The translations under genes and the position numbers were made by a program. This document shows, piece by piece, positions 53,193-62,269 of a stretch of 64,000 nucleotides of DNA; position 1 is the first letter of the stretch, and the number at the start of each line of letters is the position of its first letter. The notes under the pieces were generated by a model, which ran no database searches, was not told the origin of the DNA, and saw only the letters and a list, made by a program, of their open reading frames with translations. Source of the stretch: Caulobacterales bacterium (GTDB lineage: Bacteria > Pseudomonadota > Alphaproteobacteria > Caulobacterales > Parvularculaceae); NCBI GenBank assembly GCA_020638525.1, contig JACKIL010000002.1, positions 310,001-374,000 of the forward strand, read 5' to 3'.

Positions 53193-54077
53193 ATGTCGCC
53201 ACTTAGCGCTGATTCTCAACTTGGGGTCGCCCGTACTGTAAAGGCATTGCGCGCCCGCGTCGACGCCTGGCGATCTTCCGGCCAGTCTGTCGGATTTGTA
53301 CCCACTATGGGTGCGCTCCATGACGGCCACTTGTCGCTTGTGCGAATGGCGGCGCGCCTTTCCGACCGCACGGTCGCCAGCATTTTCGTCAATCCGACGC
53401 AATTCGCGCCACACGAAGATTTTTCGTCTTACCCGCGAAACGAAGCGCAGGATCTCGAGAAACTGCAAAGCTCTGGCTGCCATCTCGCTTATGCGCCCCC
53501 ACCTGAGCAGATGTATCCTCCGGGGTTTCAGACGTCGATCAAGGTTGAGGCGGTTTCTCAAGGCCTTTGCGGCGAATCTCGTCCGCATTTCTTCGGCGGC
53601 GTCGCGACGGTGGTTTGCAAGCTCCTCAATCAGGTGCGCCCGACTGTCGCTGTTTTCGGCGAGAAAGATTTCCAGCAATTGCTCGTCATCAAGCGGATGG
53701 TTCGCGATCTCGACATGCCGGTGGAAATTGTCGGCGCGCCGATCGTGCGCGAGGCCGACGGCCTCGCCATGTCGTCGCGCAACGCTTATCTGTCCACGGA
53801 TGAACGCGCCACTGCCGGCAAGCTCAACAAGATCATCTCCTCAATGGCGGATCGGCTGAGCGAAGGAGCAGACGCCTCAGACGTTCTCAATGACGGGCGA
53901 ATGGCGCTTGAGAGCGCAGGCGTCTCTCGCGTCGACTATCTCGAAATCAGAAGCGAAACTGATCTGACGCCCGTTCTCTACGGGCCGATCGACCCCGCCA
54001 TCCCCGCCCGCGTCTTCATCGCGGCCATTGTCGGAAAAACGCGCCTCATCGACAATTGGCCGGTGAGGCGCGCCTAG
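53193..54077 (+). CDS. panC: Pantothenate synthetase
   Basis: The 294-residue ligase joins pantoate and beta-alanine using ATP for coenzyme A synthesis. The class I nucleotidyl motif is FVPTMGALHDGHLSLV near residue 36; FVNPTQFAPHEDFSSYPR, HFFGGVATVVCKLLN, FGEKDFQQL and GLAMSSRNAYLS are all in place. PanB is not adjacent. The gene is expressed divergently from the SPOR lipoprotein. MipZ and panC are often near each other in alphaproteobacteria, which agrees with this order. Confidence 0.96.
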   Translation: MSPLSADSQLGVARTVKALRARVDAWRSSGQSVGFVPTMGALHDGHLSLVRMAARLSDRTVASIFVNPTQFAPHEDFSSYPRNEAQDLEKLQSSGCHLAYAPPPEQMYPPGFQTSIKVEAVSQGLCGESRPHFFGGVATVVCKLLNQVRPTVAVFGEKDFQQLLVIKRMVRDLDMPVEIVGAPIVREADGLAMSSRNAYLSTDERATAGKLNKIISSMADRLSEGADASDVLNDGRMALESAGVSRVDYLEIRSETDLTPVLYGPIDPAIPARVFIAAIVGKTRLIDNWPVRRA

Positions 54078-54107
54078 TGGGGCAAGGTGGTTGGAGGTAC
54101 TACTAAT

Positions 54108-54656
54108 TTAGGCGTCCGAGCGCGAAATCATCGCAGCGCGCGCGGCGAAGGAAGTCAGTTCGGCTTTGGCGAGCATGCCGTTGCCGTTGCGATCCGCATC
54201 GAGGAAGCGCGCGGCCTGTTCGCCGACATATTCCTGGCGATCCATGAGGCCATCTTCACCCGCAGCGGCGTAAAACTCGGCGCGCGCGACAGCGTCGACG
54301 CGAGCGTGTTCCGCTTGCGAGAGCGCGCCCGGCGCGCTCACTGGCAGCGGCACGAATTCGCGGCCGTCGCCGATGTCGAGCGCATAAAAGCCGTTGAGAC
54401 GCGAAAGCTCAGCCGTAACGATGGCGAGCGCCGCATACTCATTGGCGTCGAGCTTGCCGGAACCATCAATGTCGGCGCGCGCGAAAATGGCGTTCGCATG
54501 GGCGGCCGCTTCATCGGCGGTGAGCGATTTCACAGCGTCGGTGTAACCTGCGCGGTCGTCGAAGCCGACACCGGCGGCGAGCGCTGCATTGAGACCGACG
54601 CATCCAAGCGCGATCGCCGGAGCGGCAAGGGCGGCGATGAATTGATTGCGGTCCAT
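54108..54656 (-). CDS. EF-hand domain protein, probably exported
   Basis: The 182-residue protein has an N-terminal hydrophobic signal region (FIAALAAPAIALGCVGLNAA) and two EF-hand loops: ADIDGSGKLDANEY (residues about 60-73) and DADRNGNGMLAKAEL (residues about 150-164). Loop positions 1, 3, 5 and 12 carry Asp, Asn or Glu as expected for calcium binding. A weaker loop, AGEDGLMDRQEY, lies between. Function is unknown; calcium-dependent periplasmic sensing or scaffolding is plausible. It converges on panC with 30 bases between. Confidence 0.78.
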   Translation of the reverse strand: MDRNQFIAALAAPAIALGCVGLNAALAAGVGFDDRAGYTDAVKSLTADEAAAHANAIFARADIDGSGKLDANEYAALAIVTAELSRLNGFYALDIGDGREFVPLPVSAPGALSQAEHARVDAVARAEFYAAAGEDGLMDRQEYVGEQAARFLDADRNGNGMLAKAELTSFAARAAMISRSDA

Positions 54657-54816
54657 TTGGGTGTCTCCCGTGTGCGTTGACAGGGAGAAGATCGCCCTGC
54701 ATCGGGGCGCCAGAACGATTGAATCAAGGCCTTGTCGGGACGATCGTGACCGAAATCCGGCAGGATCGTTACAGGATGGGAAGGATTCCCCTCTGGGTGG
54801 CGCGGCGGCTTACGCC

Positions 54817-55755
54817 CTATTCGGCCGGTTGAACCGCCGCCTGCGGGCCCGGCAACGCCTCGGCGCCCGCCGTCTGGTGCGTGCGCTCCCACCGCTCCTT
54901 GAGCATCGCCGACGTCATTCGCGAACCGTCCGGCGACCAGCCCGGCGGGCCGAAGGTGTAGCCGATCACCTCGCGGAAGGAGCGCGCCTTCATGACATCC
55001 TTCAGGATGCCGACCCACTCATGGAACGAAATGACGATCGGGTTGAACGTGCCGAGGTTCTTCACGATGCCGTAGCGGCACTTCTCGTTCCGGTCTTCCG
55101 GAATGAACGTGCCGAACATCCGGTCCCAGATGATGAAGACGCCGGCATAGTTCGCATCGAGATAACGCGGGTTCGTCGCGTGGTGCACGCGGTGGTGCGA
55201 CGGTGTGTTGAAGACCCATTCGAAGGGCCCCATGCGGTCTATCAGTTCGGTATGAATCCAGAACTGGTAGATGAGGTTCACGCCGCCGACAAAGGCGAGC
55301 ATCAGCGGGTGAAACCCGAGCAGCACCAGCGGCGTCTTGAAAAGCAGCGAGGCGAGGATGTTCCCCGTCCATGTCTGCCGAAGCGCTGTCGTGAGATTAT
55401 AGTGCTGCGACGAATGATGGATGATGTGGCTCGCCCAGAACCACCGCCGCTCATGGCTGATGCGGTGAAACCAGTAATAGCGGAAGTCGTCGAGCACGAA
55501 GCAGAGGATGACCGCCCACCACGTGTTCGGAATATCGAAGAGCCGATATTGGTAGGCCGCCATGAAGGAGGCGAAGACGAGCGCGCCGCCGCCGAGCAAA
55601 GGCGCGATCTGGCTGCCGAGCCCCATCAGGAGGCTCGCCGCCGAGTCCCGGGTTTCATAGGCGCCTTTGCCCGTCAGCTTCCATGCCGCCATCTCTATGA
55701 GAACGAGCAGCACGAAGGCGGGCACGGCCATGGTTACGACGTCAGGAAACTCCAT
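54817..55755 (-). CDS. Sterol desaturase/fatty acid hydroxylase family membrane protein
   Basis: The 312-residue integral membrane protein carries the di-iron histidine cluster: HRISH, HIIHH (with SSQHYN) and HRVHH in SHHRVHHATNPRYL. About four membrane helices surround it. The family hydroxylates or desaturates lipids with O2. The DRMGPFEWVFNTPSHHR context fits bacterial relatives that often act on hopanoids, sterols or ornithine lipids, but no specific substrate can be chosen. It is 15 bases after a hypothetical membrane protein gene in a minus-strand run that also includes an alpha/beta hydrolase. Confidence 0.88.
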   Translation of the reverse strand: MEFPDVVTMAVPAFVLLVLIEMAAWKLTGKGAYETRDSAASLLMGLGSQIAPLLGGGALVFASFMAAYQYRLFDIPNTWWAVILCFVLDDFRYYWFHRISHERRWFWASHIIHHSSQHYNLTTALRQTWTGNILASLLFKTPLVLLGFHPLMLAFVGGVNLIYQFWIHTELIDRMGPFEWVFNTPSHHRVHHATNPRYLDANYAGVFIIWDRMFGTFIPEDRNEKCRYGIVKNLGTFNPIVISFHEWVGILKDVMKARSFREVIGYTFGPPGWSPDGSRMTSAMLKERWERTHQTAGAEALPGPQAAVQPAE

Positions 55756-55770
55756 GGTGCAAATATAACC

Positions 55771-56172
55771 TTACCCGCGGAGGCTTCCAGCCCACTCGGC
55801 AGCTTCAGCCTCCCCGCCTGCGATCAGCCTGATCTTCGGCTTGGTGATATCGCCAAAGCTGACAACGACTTCGCCGCCCTCCTGCTCCACCTTGAAGGCG
55901 CCGAGGCTGAGGCGCCGTGTCGCAAGGCCGTCGCCCTGCGCGAAGACGAACGCCGCCTCCCCGCCCGCTGAGAGCGCCGCCGCCGCACGCTTGTCGGCGC
56001 TTATCATCCAGCGGGCCGGCGCGAAGTCGGGCTCGTCAAACGCCAGCCGGTCGACTGCGCTCGCCGCATCGACGGGGGCGTTCTTCCACGCGCCGAGGAG
56101 GAAAGAGACGCCGACCATCACGCCGATGCCGGCGAACGAAATCAGGAGATCGAGATAAAGGTTTCCCGTCAT
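55771..56172 (-). CDS. Hypothetical membrane-anchored protein
   Basis: The 133-residue protein has one N-terminal membrane segment (LLISFAGIGVMVGVSFLLGA) followed by a small soluble domain of beta-strand character with WMISADKRAAAALS and VEQEGGEVVVSFGDITKPKI. I do not recognise a family. Spacing of 3 and 15 bases to its neighbours places it in an operon with the alpha/beta hydrolase upstream and the desaturase-like protein downstream. Confidence 0.7.
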   Translation of the reverse strand: MTGNLYLDLLISFAGIGVMVGVSFLLGAWKNAPVDAASAVDRLAFDEPDFAPARWMISADKRAAAALSAGGEAAFVFAQGDGLATRRLSLGAFKVEQEGGEVVVSFGDITKPKIRLIAGGEAEAAEWAGSLRG

Positions 56173-56175
56173 GCC

Positions 56176-57246
56176 CTATTTCGCCGTCGCCTCAAGCAGC
56201 TCGCGAAGATAGCCGCCCCAGATCGCGGGCCGCGAATGGGTGCCGTGGCCGACGGTTTCATCGGTGATCGGAAGAACAATGGCTCGCCCGTTCTTCACCT
56301 TACCGATCTCGCTTTCGAGAATGCCGAGCTCGGGCGGGTTCACCTGATCGTCCGCCGAATTGATCGCGAGAAGCGGCGCGGCGATCTCGCCAAGATGCGG
56401 CGCCGGATTGTAATTGCGAGAGGCGTCGAAGGCGTAGATCGCATCGTTCGGGTCGAGATAATCGATATAGCGCTTCTTGATCGCGGCGAGCATCGCGATC
56501 GCCTCATCTCGCGTCGGCGCCTGCTTCTGCATCTGATAAGGGCTCGACGTCATGAAGATCATGGCGTTCACCGCCGCGTTCATCGCGCGCATCGGCTTTT
56601 CCTTGTAGTTCCCGCCCTTCCACTCCGGATCGCTCTCAATGGCGTCGATAAACATCCGGCGGATCATGACGTTGCGGCCGGCGATCTCCACGGGAAGGCT
56701 CGCAAGCGGCATCACCGCATCCATGAAGTCCGGATAAGTATAAGCCCATACCCATGAATGCATGCCGCCCATCGACGTGCCCATGACGAGGCGCAGATGA
56801 TCGACGCCAAGCCCCTCCGTCACCGCCAGATGCTGGGCTCGGACCATGTCGTCATAATCATATTTCGGGAACTTCATCCGAAGGCCGTCAGAAGGTTTCG
56901 ATGAATCCCCGTGCCCGATCCCGTCCGTCAGGATGATGAAATATTCCGACGCATCGAGAATGCCGCCCTGCTTGAAAAGCACGTCGGCGAAATTTTCAGA
57001 AAGGAAGCTCGCGCCCGAGCCGGTCGTGCCGTGCATGATGAGGACGGCGTTCGTCGCATGGCCTTCAGCGTCGCGTTTCAGCGCGCCGATGGTTCGGTAA
57101 TGGAGGCGCAGCTCTTTCAGACTCTCGCCCGATCCGAAGGCGAAGTCGCGCGCGATGTAATCGCCTTCGACAGGCGCCGGATAAAGACTTTCAGCGTGCG
57201 CCGCCGACAGGGCGAACAGCGCAGCGAGAAATGCGACGAGCCGCAT
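56176..57246 (-). CDS. Exported alpha/beta hydrolase, homoserine acetyltransferase-like
   Basis: The 356-residue product starts at ATG 57246 after a strong AGGAGGG; an upstream reading to 57327 crosses a terminator hairpin and is rejected. It has a signal peptide (LVAFLAALFALSAAHA) and the MetX-like fold. The nucleophile sits in GTSMGGMHSW, the acid in INSADDQVNPPEL, and the histidine in VGHGTH. Exported MetX-like hydrolases are not methionine enzymes in general; this one probably acts on an ester. It leads a three-gene minus-strand operon. Confidence 0.82.
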   Translation of the reverse strand: MRLVAFLAALFALSAAHAESLYPAPVEGDYIARDFAFGSGESLKELRLHYRTIGALKRDAEGHATNAVLIMHGTTGSGASFLSENFADVLFKQGGILDASEYFIILTDGIGHGDSSKPSDGLRMKFPKYDYDDMVRAQHLAVTEGLGVDHLRLVMGTSMGGMHSWVWAYTYPDFMDAVMPLASLPVEIAGRNVMIRRMFIDAIESDPEWKGGNYKEKPMRAMNAAVNAMIFMTSSPYQMQKQAPTRDEAIAMLAAIKKRYIDYLDPNDAIYAFDASRNYNPAPHLGEIAAPLLAINSADDQVNPPELGILESEIGKVKNGRAIVLPITDETVGHGTHSRPAIWGGYLRELLEATAK

Positions 57247-57297
57247 GAGACGCTTCCCTCCTGTTTCGGCCTCTTGGAGCGGGCCCATAGGAAAGCG

Positions 57298-57321
57298 CAG
57301 CCTGCGGCGCGCCGCAGGCTG
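57298..57321 (-). terminator. Hairpin after ndk
   Basis: An eleven-base perfect stem (CAGCCTGCGGC at 57298-57308, GCCGCAGGCTG at 57311-57321) with a two-base centre lies between the ndk stop and the hydrolase start. A short TTTCC follows on the minus strand. It is probably an ndk terminator, though the T-run is weak. Confidence 0.55.
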
Positions 57322-57353
57322 TTGCAAGGTCGAGGCGCCGTCAGGCGGGCCTG

Positions 57354-57776
57354 TTAGCCGACGATTTCGATGTCGGAGAAGAAGTAGTTGATCTCGACCG
57401 CTGCGGTCTCCGGCGCGTCTGAGCCGTGCACCGAGTTCTCGCCGATCGATTCAGCAAATTCGGCGCGGACCGTGCCGGCCGCGGCTTTCTTCGGATCGGT
57501 CGCGCCCATGATCTCGCGATTGCGGGCGATGGCGTTCTCGCCTTCGAGAACCTGCACGACAACCGGGCCCGAGCACATGAAATCGACGAGTTCGCCGAAG
57601 AACGGGCGCTCGCGGTGGACGGCGTAGAAGCCTTCCGCCTGTTCGCGCGTAATACGCACGCGCTTGCTGGCGACGACGCGCAGGCCGCCTTCTTCGAATT
57701 TGGCGACGATCTTGCCCGTCAGGTTGCGACGGGTCGCGTCGGGTTTGATCATGGAGAAGGTGCGTTCGAGCGCCAT
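57354..57776 (-). CDS. ndk: Nucleoside diphosphate kinase
   Basis: The 140-residue enzyme transfers the gamma phosphate of ATP to other nucleoside diphosphates. It has the typical start ERTFSMIKPDATRRNLTG, HRERPFFGELVDFM, and the phosphorylated histidine in NSVHGSDAPETA near residue 117. Length is exactly that of the bacterial family. The gene is divergent from an ABC-F ATPase gene with a 150-base gap that should contain both promoters. Confidence 0.97.
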   Translation of the reverse strand: MALERTFSMIKPDATRRNLTGKIVAKFEEGGLRVVASKRVRITREQAEGFYAVHRERPFFGELVDFMCSGPVVVQVLEGENAIARNREIMGATDPKKAAAGTVRAEFAESIGENSVHGSDAPETAAVEINYFFSDIEIVG

Positions 57777-57926
57777 TGGGGTGTCCTTTGAATTGACCGG
57801 ATTTTGGCGCGGTTCCTATCAACGGAATGGCTCTGCGGCAAGGCTTTGGGTGCGCTGCGCCATAAGCCCTGTTGATGGCGGGCGGGCGGTGGGGCACAAA
57901 GCGCGCCGCCAACCGGGTTCCGCCAG

Positions 57927-59813
57927 ATGCTTCATATCAACGACCTGACCTACCGGATCGAAGGCCGCGTCCTGTTCGACCAGGCGACGGCGGCGATTTC
58001 CGATGGCTGGAAGGTCGGCTTCGTCGGCCGGAACGGGACCGGGAAATCGACCCTCCTCCGGCTTATCCGGCAGGAAATCCACCCGGATGCGGGCGAGGTC
58101 TCGCTGCGCAAGAACCGGCGGATCGGCGGGGTCGAGCAGGAAGCCCCGGCGAGCTCGATGAGCCTCCTCGACACCGTGCTCGCCTGCGATCAGGAGCGGG
58201 CGGCGCTCCTCGCCGAGGCGGAAACGGCGACGGACCCGGTCCGCATCGCCGAGATCCACACCCGCCTTTCGGATATCGACGCGCATTCGGCGGAAGCGCG
58301 CGCCGGCGAAATTCTCTCCGGTCTCGGCTTTTCGGCGGAAGACCAGCTCCGCTCGTGTTCGGAATTTTCCGGTGGCTGGCGGATGCGCGTCGCGCTCGCC
58401 GGCGTTCTCTTCGCCGCGCCTGACCTCCTCTTGCTCGACGAGCCGACCAACTATCTCGATCTTGAAGGCGCGATGTGGCTCGAAAGCTATGTAAAGCGCT
58501 ATCCGTATACGGTGCTTATTGTCAGCCACGACCGCGATTTCCTGAACCGCTGCGCGACGCACATTCTGGCGCTTGAGAATTACAAGCTCACCGTCTCCGT
58601 CGGCGGCTATGACGCCTATGAGCGAAAACGCGCCGAAGCGCGCGCGCAGGCCCTCGCCTTCCGGTCGCGCCAGGAAGCCCAGCGCCGGCACATGCAGGAC
58701 TTTATCGACCGCTTCCGCGCGAAGGCTTCGAAAGCGAAACAGGCGCAAAGCCGGATCAAGGCGCTTGAGAAAATGCAGACGGTCGCCGTTCCTATCGAAG
58801 AACGCGTGACGCCCTTCAACTTCAAGAACCCGAAACCGATGGCGCCGCCCATCGTGCGGCTCGTCGAAGCCGATCTCGGCTATGAGGAAGAAAAGCCCGT
58901 TCTCCGCAAGGTGAACCTGCGGCTCGATCAGGATGACCGCATCGCCATTCTCGGCCCCAATGGCGAGGGCAAGTCGACGCTTGTGAAGTCGATCGGCGGG
59001 CGCCTCGCGCCCCTCGCCGGGAATATCTACAAACACAAGAAGCTCGACATCGCCTACTTCTCGCAGCACCAGCTCGACGAATTGAAGCCGAAGCAATCGG
59101 CCTATGACCATGTGCGCGCGCTGATGCCGGACGGGACGGAAGCGGAAGTGCGCTCGGCGACGGCGCAACTCGGCTTCGGCTTCGAGAAGGCAGACACGGC
59201 GGTAGAAAAACTTTCAGGCGGCGAGAAGGCGCGGCTTCTCCTCGGGCTCATCACCTTCCACGGTCCGCACATCATCATTCTCGACGAACCGACGAACCAT
59301 CTCGACATCGACTCGCGCGAAGCGCTCGCCGTCGCGCTCAACGATTATGAAGGCGCCGTCCTTCTCATCACTCACGACGCGCACCTCGCCGAAGCCGTCG
59401 CCGACCGGCTCTGGCTCGTGCGCGGCGGCGCGGCGAAGCCTTTTGACGGCGACATTGAGGATTATCGCGAACTCGTTCTCGAAGCGGGCAAGACGCATGG
59501 CCAAGGCAAACCGCAGGCGAAAGCGATCGACCAGCGCAGCGCCTCTCGCCAGAATTCCGCCGCCGCGCGCAGCGCGATCAGTCCCCTGAAGAAGAAAGCC
59601 GATGCGGAAGAATCGCGTCTCGAAGAACTGAACGGCATTCTCGTCCGCCTCGACGCGGCGCTCGCAGACCCTGACCTTTACGTTTCGAACCTGCCGCGCG
59701 CAACGAAGCTCCAGAAGGAGCGCGCCGCCCTTGTCGCCGCCATCGCGCGTACAGAAGAAGCGTGGCTCGAAGCGCTTGAGACTTACGAGAAGGCGAAGAA
59801 TGAAATCGCCTGA
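57927..59813 (+). CDS. ABC-F family ATPase, Uup/YheS-like
   Basis: The 628-residue soluble protein has two ABC domains. The first has Walker A GRNGTGKST, signature FSGGWRMRVALA and Walker B LLLLDEPTNYLD. The second has GPNGEGKST, LSGGEKARLLLGL and IILDEPTNHLD. A positively charged linker (ARAQALAFRSRQEAQRRHMQ) and a C-terminal coiled coil of about 80 residues follow the general Uup/YheS plan. ABC-F proteins bind the ribosomal E site and adjust translation; some affect DNA-repair-related functions. No membrane domain is present. A short gap precedes a chorismate-mutase-like gene. Confidence 0.92.
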   Translation: MLHINDLTYRIEGRVLFDQATAAISDGWKVGFVGRNGTGKSTLLRLIRQEIHPDAGEVSLRKNRRIGGVEQEAPASSMSLLDTVLACDQERAALLAEAETATDPVRIAEIHTRLSDIDAHSAEARAGEILSGLGFSAEDQLRSCSEFSGGWRMRVALAGVLFAAPDLLLLDEPTNYLDLEGAMWLESYVKRYPYTVLIVSHDRDFLNRCATHILALENYKLTVSVGGYDAYERKRAEARAQALAFRSRQEAQRRHMQDFIDRFRAKASKAKQAQSRIKALEKMQTVAVPIEERVTPFNFKNPKPMAPPIVRLVEADLGYEEEKPVLRKVNLRLDQDDRIAILGPNGEGKSTLVKSIGGRLAPLAGNIYKHKKLDIAYFSQHQLDELKPKQSAYDHVRALMPDGTEAEVRSATAQLGFGFEKADTAVEKLSGGEKARLLLGLITFHGPHIIILDEPTNHLDIDSREALAVALNDYEGAVLLITHDAHLAEAVADRLWLVRGGAAKPFDGDIEDYRELVLEAGKTHGQGKPQAKAIDQRSASRQNSAAARSAISPLKKKADAEESRLEELNGILVRLDAALADPDLYVSNLPRATKLQKERAALVAAIARTEEAWLEALETYEKAKNEIA

Positions 59814-59874
59814 CCTCCCCGCCTCGCCTTTCACGAGGCCGCACGCCATACTCACGCCCGAAGGGAGCCTTTGA

Positions 59875-60168
59875 ATGAAATCGCCCAAAGACTGCACCAG
59901 CCGCGACGAGGTTCGCACCGAGATCGACCGCATCGATTTCGCCCTCGTCGATCTCCTCGCCGAGCGATGGTCCTATGTCGACCGCATGTGGGAGCTGAAG
60001 CGCGCGGAAGCCGCCGAAGCGAACGTTCCCTGGCGCAACCGCGAAGTCATCGATCGCGTGCGCGCCCGCGCCGCGGAAAAAGGCATGCCGGCGGAAATGG
60101 CCGAAGCGCTCTGGCGCCAGATCATCGGCTGGGGCATCCAGTATCAGGACGAACGCCTTCGCGACTAA
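59875..60168 (+). CDS. Chorismate mutase, AroQ type
   Basis: The 97-residue all-helical protein has the AroQ hallmarks RTEIDRIDFALVDLLAERW, the arginine-lysine pair in RMWELKRA, and the VPWRNREVIDRVRARAAEKG helix with a final QDER. The enzyme converts chorismate to prephenate for Phe and Tyr synthesis. Stand-alone proteins of this size can also be isochorismate pyruvate lyases (PchB); residues alone do not settle this. No siderophore or aromatic biosynthesis gene is adjacent. It follows the ABC-F gene by 61 bases. Confidence 0.78.
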   Translation: MKSPKDCTSRDEVRTEIDRIDFALVDLLAERWSYVDRMWELKRAEAAEANVPWRNREVIDRVRARAAEKGMPAEMAEALWRQIIGWGIQYQDERLRD

Positions 60169-60217
60169 GCTGCCTGCCCTTGTTTTCTTTCCCCTCCTTT
60201 CGGCTTAATCCCGTTTC

Positions 60218-60697
60218 ATGACCACCACGCCGCCACGCCCTGAGATCAACCCCGCGATCGGCGCGCTCCTTCAGTCGGCGCGCGATTTCCTGACGCATGA
60301 GCATACGCTTTTCAGCACGCTGGGCCTGAAGCCCCTGCTCATCGGGCGCGGGCAGATGCGCTTTTCGTTCGATACGCCCGCCTCATACGATGATGGCGAC
60401 GGCAATGTGCATGGCGGATTTCTGACGATCGTGAACGACTCGATCATGGGGCTCACCGTCTTTACGACGCTCGAAGAATTCAAACCGATCGCGACGGTCA
60501 ATCTGCGCACCGACTATATCGAACCTCTGAAATGCGGAACGCGCGCCGTCTGCACCTGTGACTGTTACGCGATCGTCGACGAGATCGCCTTCGTGAAAGC
60601 TGAAATCCGCACCGAGAACGACTCGACGCTCATCGCCACCGGCTCGGCCGCCTTCATGGTCGGCACGCGCGGGCCTTCGAAGGTTTCCCGCCTGTGA
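60218..60697 (+). CDS. PaaI-like hotdog thioesterase
   Basis: The 159-residue protein has a single hotdog fold. Its central-helix motif NVHGGFLTIVNDSIMGLTVF supplies the Asp and Gly region typical of PaaI-type acyl-CoA thioesterases. Strand FKPIATVNLRTDYIEPLKCG completes the pattern. It probably hydrolyses an acyl-CoA of unknown chain type. The GTG of a second hotdog gene overlaps its stop by four bases, so the two proteins may form a heteromer or work together. Confidence 0.82.
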   Translation: MTTTPPRPEINPAIGALLQSARDFLTHEHTLFSTLGLKPLLIGRGQMRFSFDTPASYDDGDGNVHGGFLTIVNDSIMGLTVFTTLEEFKPIATVNLRTDYIEPLKCGTRAVCTCDCYAIVDEIAFVKAEIRTENDSTLIATGSAAFMVGTRGPSKVSRL

Positions 60698-61125
60698 CGC
60701 AAGAAGAAGCAAAAGCCCGCGAGATCATCGACGCGCTCGCTGCAAAGCCTATTGCGCGCTGGCTCAATTACAGCGCCGACTGGAAAGACGGCGCGCTCCT
60801 CCACCATCTCGGCTTCGCCGAAGAGCATATCGGCAATCCTGGCATCCGCGCGCTGCATGGCGGGGTCATCGCGACCTTTCTTGAATTCTCCGCACAGGTC
60901 GAAATAGCCGTCAGCCTAGGCAAACCCATCCTCTTCAAGGCCGTGTCAATCTCGACCGACTACATGACCTCGTCAAAGGCGGCGGACATGACGGCGCGCG
61001 TCACCATTGCGCGCGCGGCGCGGCGCATCGCCTTCCTCGATGCGACCGGCTGGCAGGACGATGCGGGCAAGCCCGTTGCGAGCGCCCGGGTATGCCTGCG
61101 CACCGGCGCGCTCGCCCAGAGCTGA
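60694..61125 (+). CDS. Second PaaI-like hotdog protein
   Basis: The 143-residue protein starts at a GTG inside the end of the preceding hotdog gene. Its motif RALHGGVIATFLEFSAQVEI has Glu where the neighbour has Asp, and FKAVSISTDYMTSSKAAD matches the second strand pattern. Coupled translation with its partner suggests a paired thioesterase of the PaaI class, each covering part of a substrate range. The substrate is unknown. Confidence 0.8.
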   Translation: MTQEEAKAREIIDALAAKPIARWLNYSADWKDGALLHHLGFAEEHIGNPGIRALHGGVIATFLEFSAQVEIAVSLGKPILFKAVSISTDYMTSSKAADMTARVTIARAARRIAFLDATGWQDDAGKPVASARVCLRTGALAQS

Positions 61126-61217
61126 CCGCCCGCAAATAATTCTTCGCCCGCCTCTGGCGCCGCCTGTCGCCGCACGCCACATCGCCATGAAATTCCTTTG
61201 GGAGGGGATGGTTTTCC

Positions 61218-62180
61218 ATGAACTGGCTCATGCTCATCGCCGGCCTCGTCATCCTGACGGGCGGCGCTGAAGTGCTTATCCGCGGCTCGGTCGCGCTCGC
61301 TCGTCGCTTCAACCTTTCCGAACTGCTCATTGGCCTCACCCTTGTCGGCTTCGGCACCTCGACGCCGGAAATGGTGTCGAGCATTCAGGCCGCTCTTGTC
61401 GGCTCGCCGGGCGTCGCTGTCGGCAATGTCGTCGGCTCGAACATTGCGAACATCCTGCTCATTCTCGGCGTTTCGGCCGCGCTCGCGCCGATCGCCGTCG
61501 AACCGAAATCCTTCCAGCGCGACGCCATCGCGCTTTCCCTCGCGACGCTGCTCGCCGTGGGCGTTTCTTTCACCGGCGAATTCGGGCGCATCGCCGGCGC
61601 GGGCTTCATCGCCGCGATCGTGACTTACATCGCCGTCGCTTATCTCGATGAGCGCAAGGCGCCCGCCTCTCCTGAAACGCAGCGGCACGAAGAAGAAGCG
61701 GCCGCGCTCCCGCAGGGCCCGCGCTCGCCGCTGCTCGATCTCTTGATGTGCGCGGCGGGGCTCGCCCTCCTCATCGTCGGCGCGCGTTTTCTCATCACCG
61801 GCGCGATCGCCATCGCGCGCGATCTCGGCGTATCGGAGACGATCATCGGCCTCACGATCGTCGCCGTCGGCACGTCGCTGCCTGAACTTGTGACCTCGAC
61901 CCTCTCGGTCCTGCGCGGCAAGGGCTCGCTCGCGCTCGGCAATGTCGTCGGTTCGAACATTTACAACATTCTCGGCATTCTCGGCGCGACGGCCCTCGTC
62001 AAACCCGTTGCGGTTCCGCCGGAGATCGTGCGCTTCGACAATTGGGTGATGCTTGGCGCGACAGCCGCGATGATCCTCTTCTCATTGACTCATCGGCGTA
62101 TTTCACGGCGCGAAGGCTGGGTGTTGTTGACCGGCTATGTCGTCTATGTCGGCTGGCTCGTTGCGCATGCAGCCGGCTAA
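61218..62180 (+). CDS. Calcium/sodium antiporter, CaCA family (YrbG-like)
   Basis: The 320-residue protein has ten membrane helices in two inverted halves. Each half carries an alpha-repeat: GFGTSTPEMVSS with GNVVGSNIANI, and AVGTSLPELVTS with GNVVGSNIYNI. The glutamates and asparagines bind the cations. A hydrophilic loop near residues 145-170 separates the halves. Transport of calcium outward against sodium is the family norm. It stands alone on the plus strand and converges on nlpD. Confidence 0.93.
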   Translation: MNWLMLIAGLVILTGGAEVLIRGSVALARRFNLSELLIGLTLVGFGTSTPEMVSSIQAALVGSPGVAVGNVVGSNIANILLILGVSAALAPIAVEPKSFQRDAIALSLATLLAVGVSFTGEFGRIAGAGFIAAIVTYIAVAYLDERKAPASPETQRHEEEAAALPQGPRSPLLDLLMCAAGLALLIVGARFLITGAIAIARDLGVSETIIGLTIVAVGTSLPELVTSTLSVLRGKGSLALGNVVGSNIYNILGILGATALVKPVAVPPEIVRFDNWVMLGATAAMILFSLTHRRISRREGWVLLTGYVVYVGWLVAHAAG

Positions 62181-62186
62181 AACAAA

Positions 62187-62204
62187 GGGCCCCTCACGGG
62201 GCCC
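62187..62204 (-). terminator. Terminator for nlpD
   Basis: The seven-base stem GGGCCCC (62187-62193), a TCAC loop, and GGGGCCC (62198-62204) are followed on the minus strand by TTTGTTTT. It is about 65 bases beyond the nlpD stop and just after the antiporter stop, so it could serve both directions, though only the minus side has a T-run. Confidence 0.75.
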
Positions 62205-62269
62205 TGAAGAGAATACGAACGCAACTTTATACTTTGGATACTGAACGCTTTGCGGCGACCCGCTTATTC

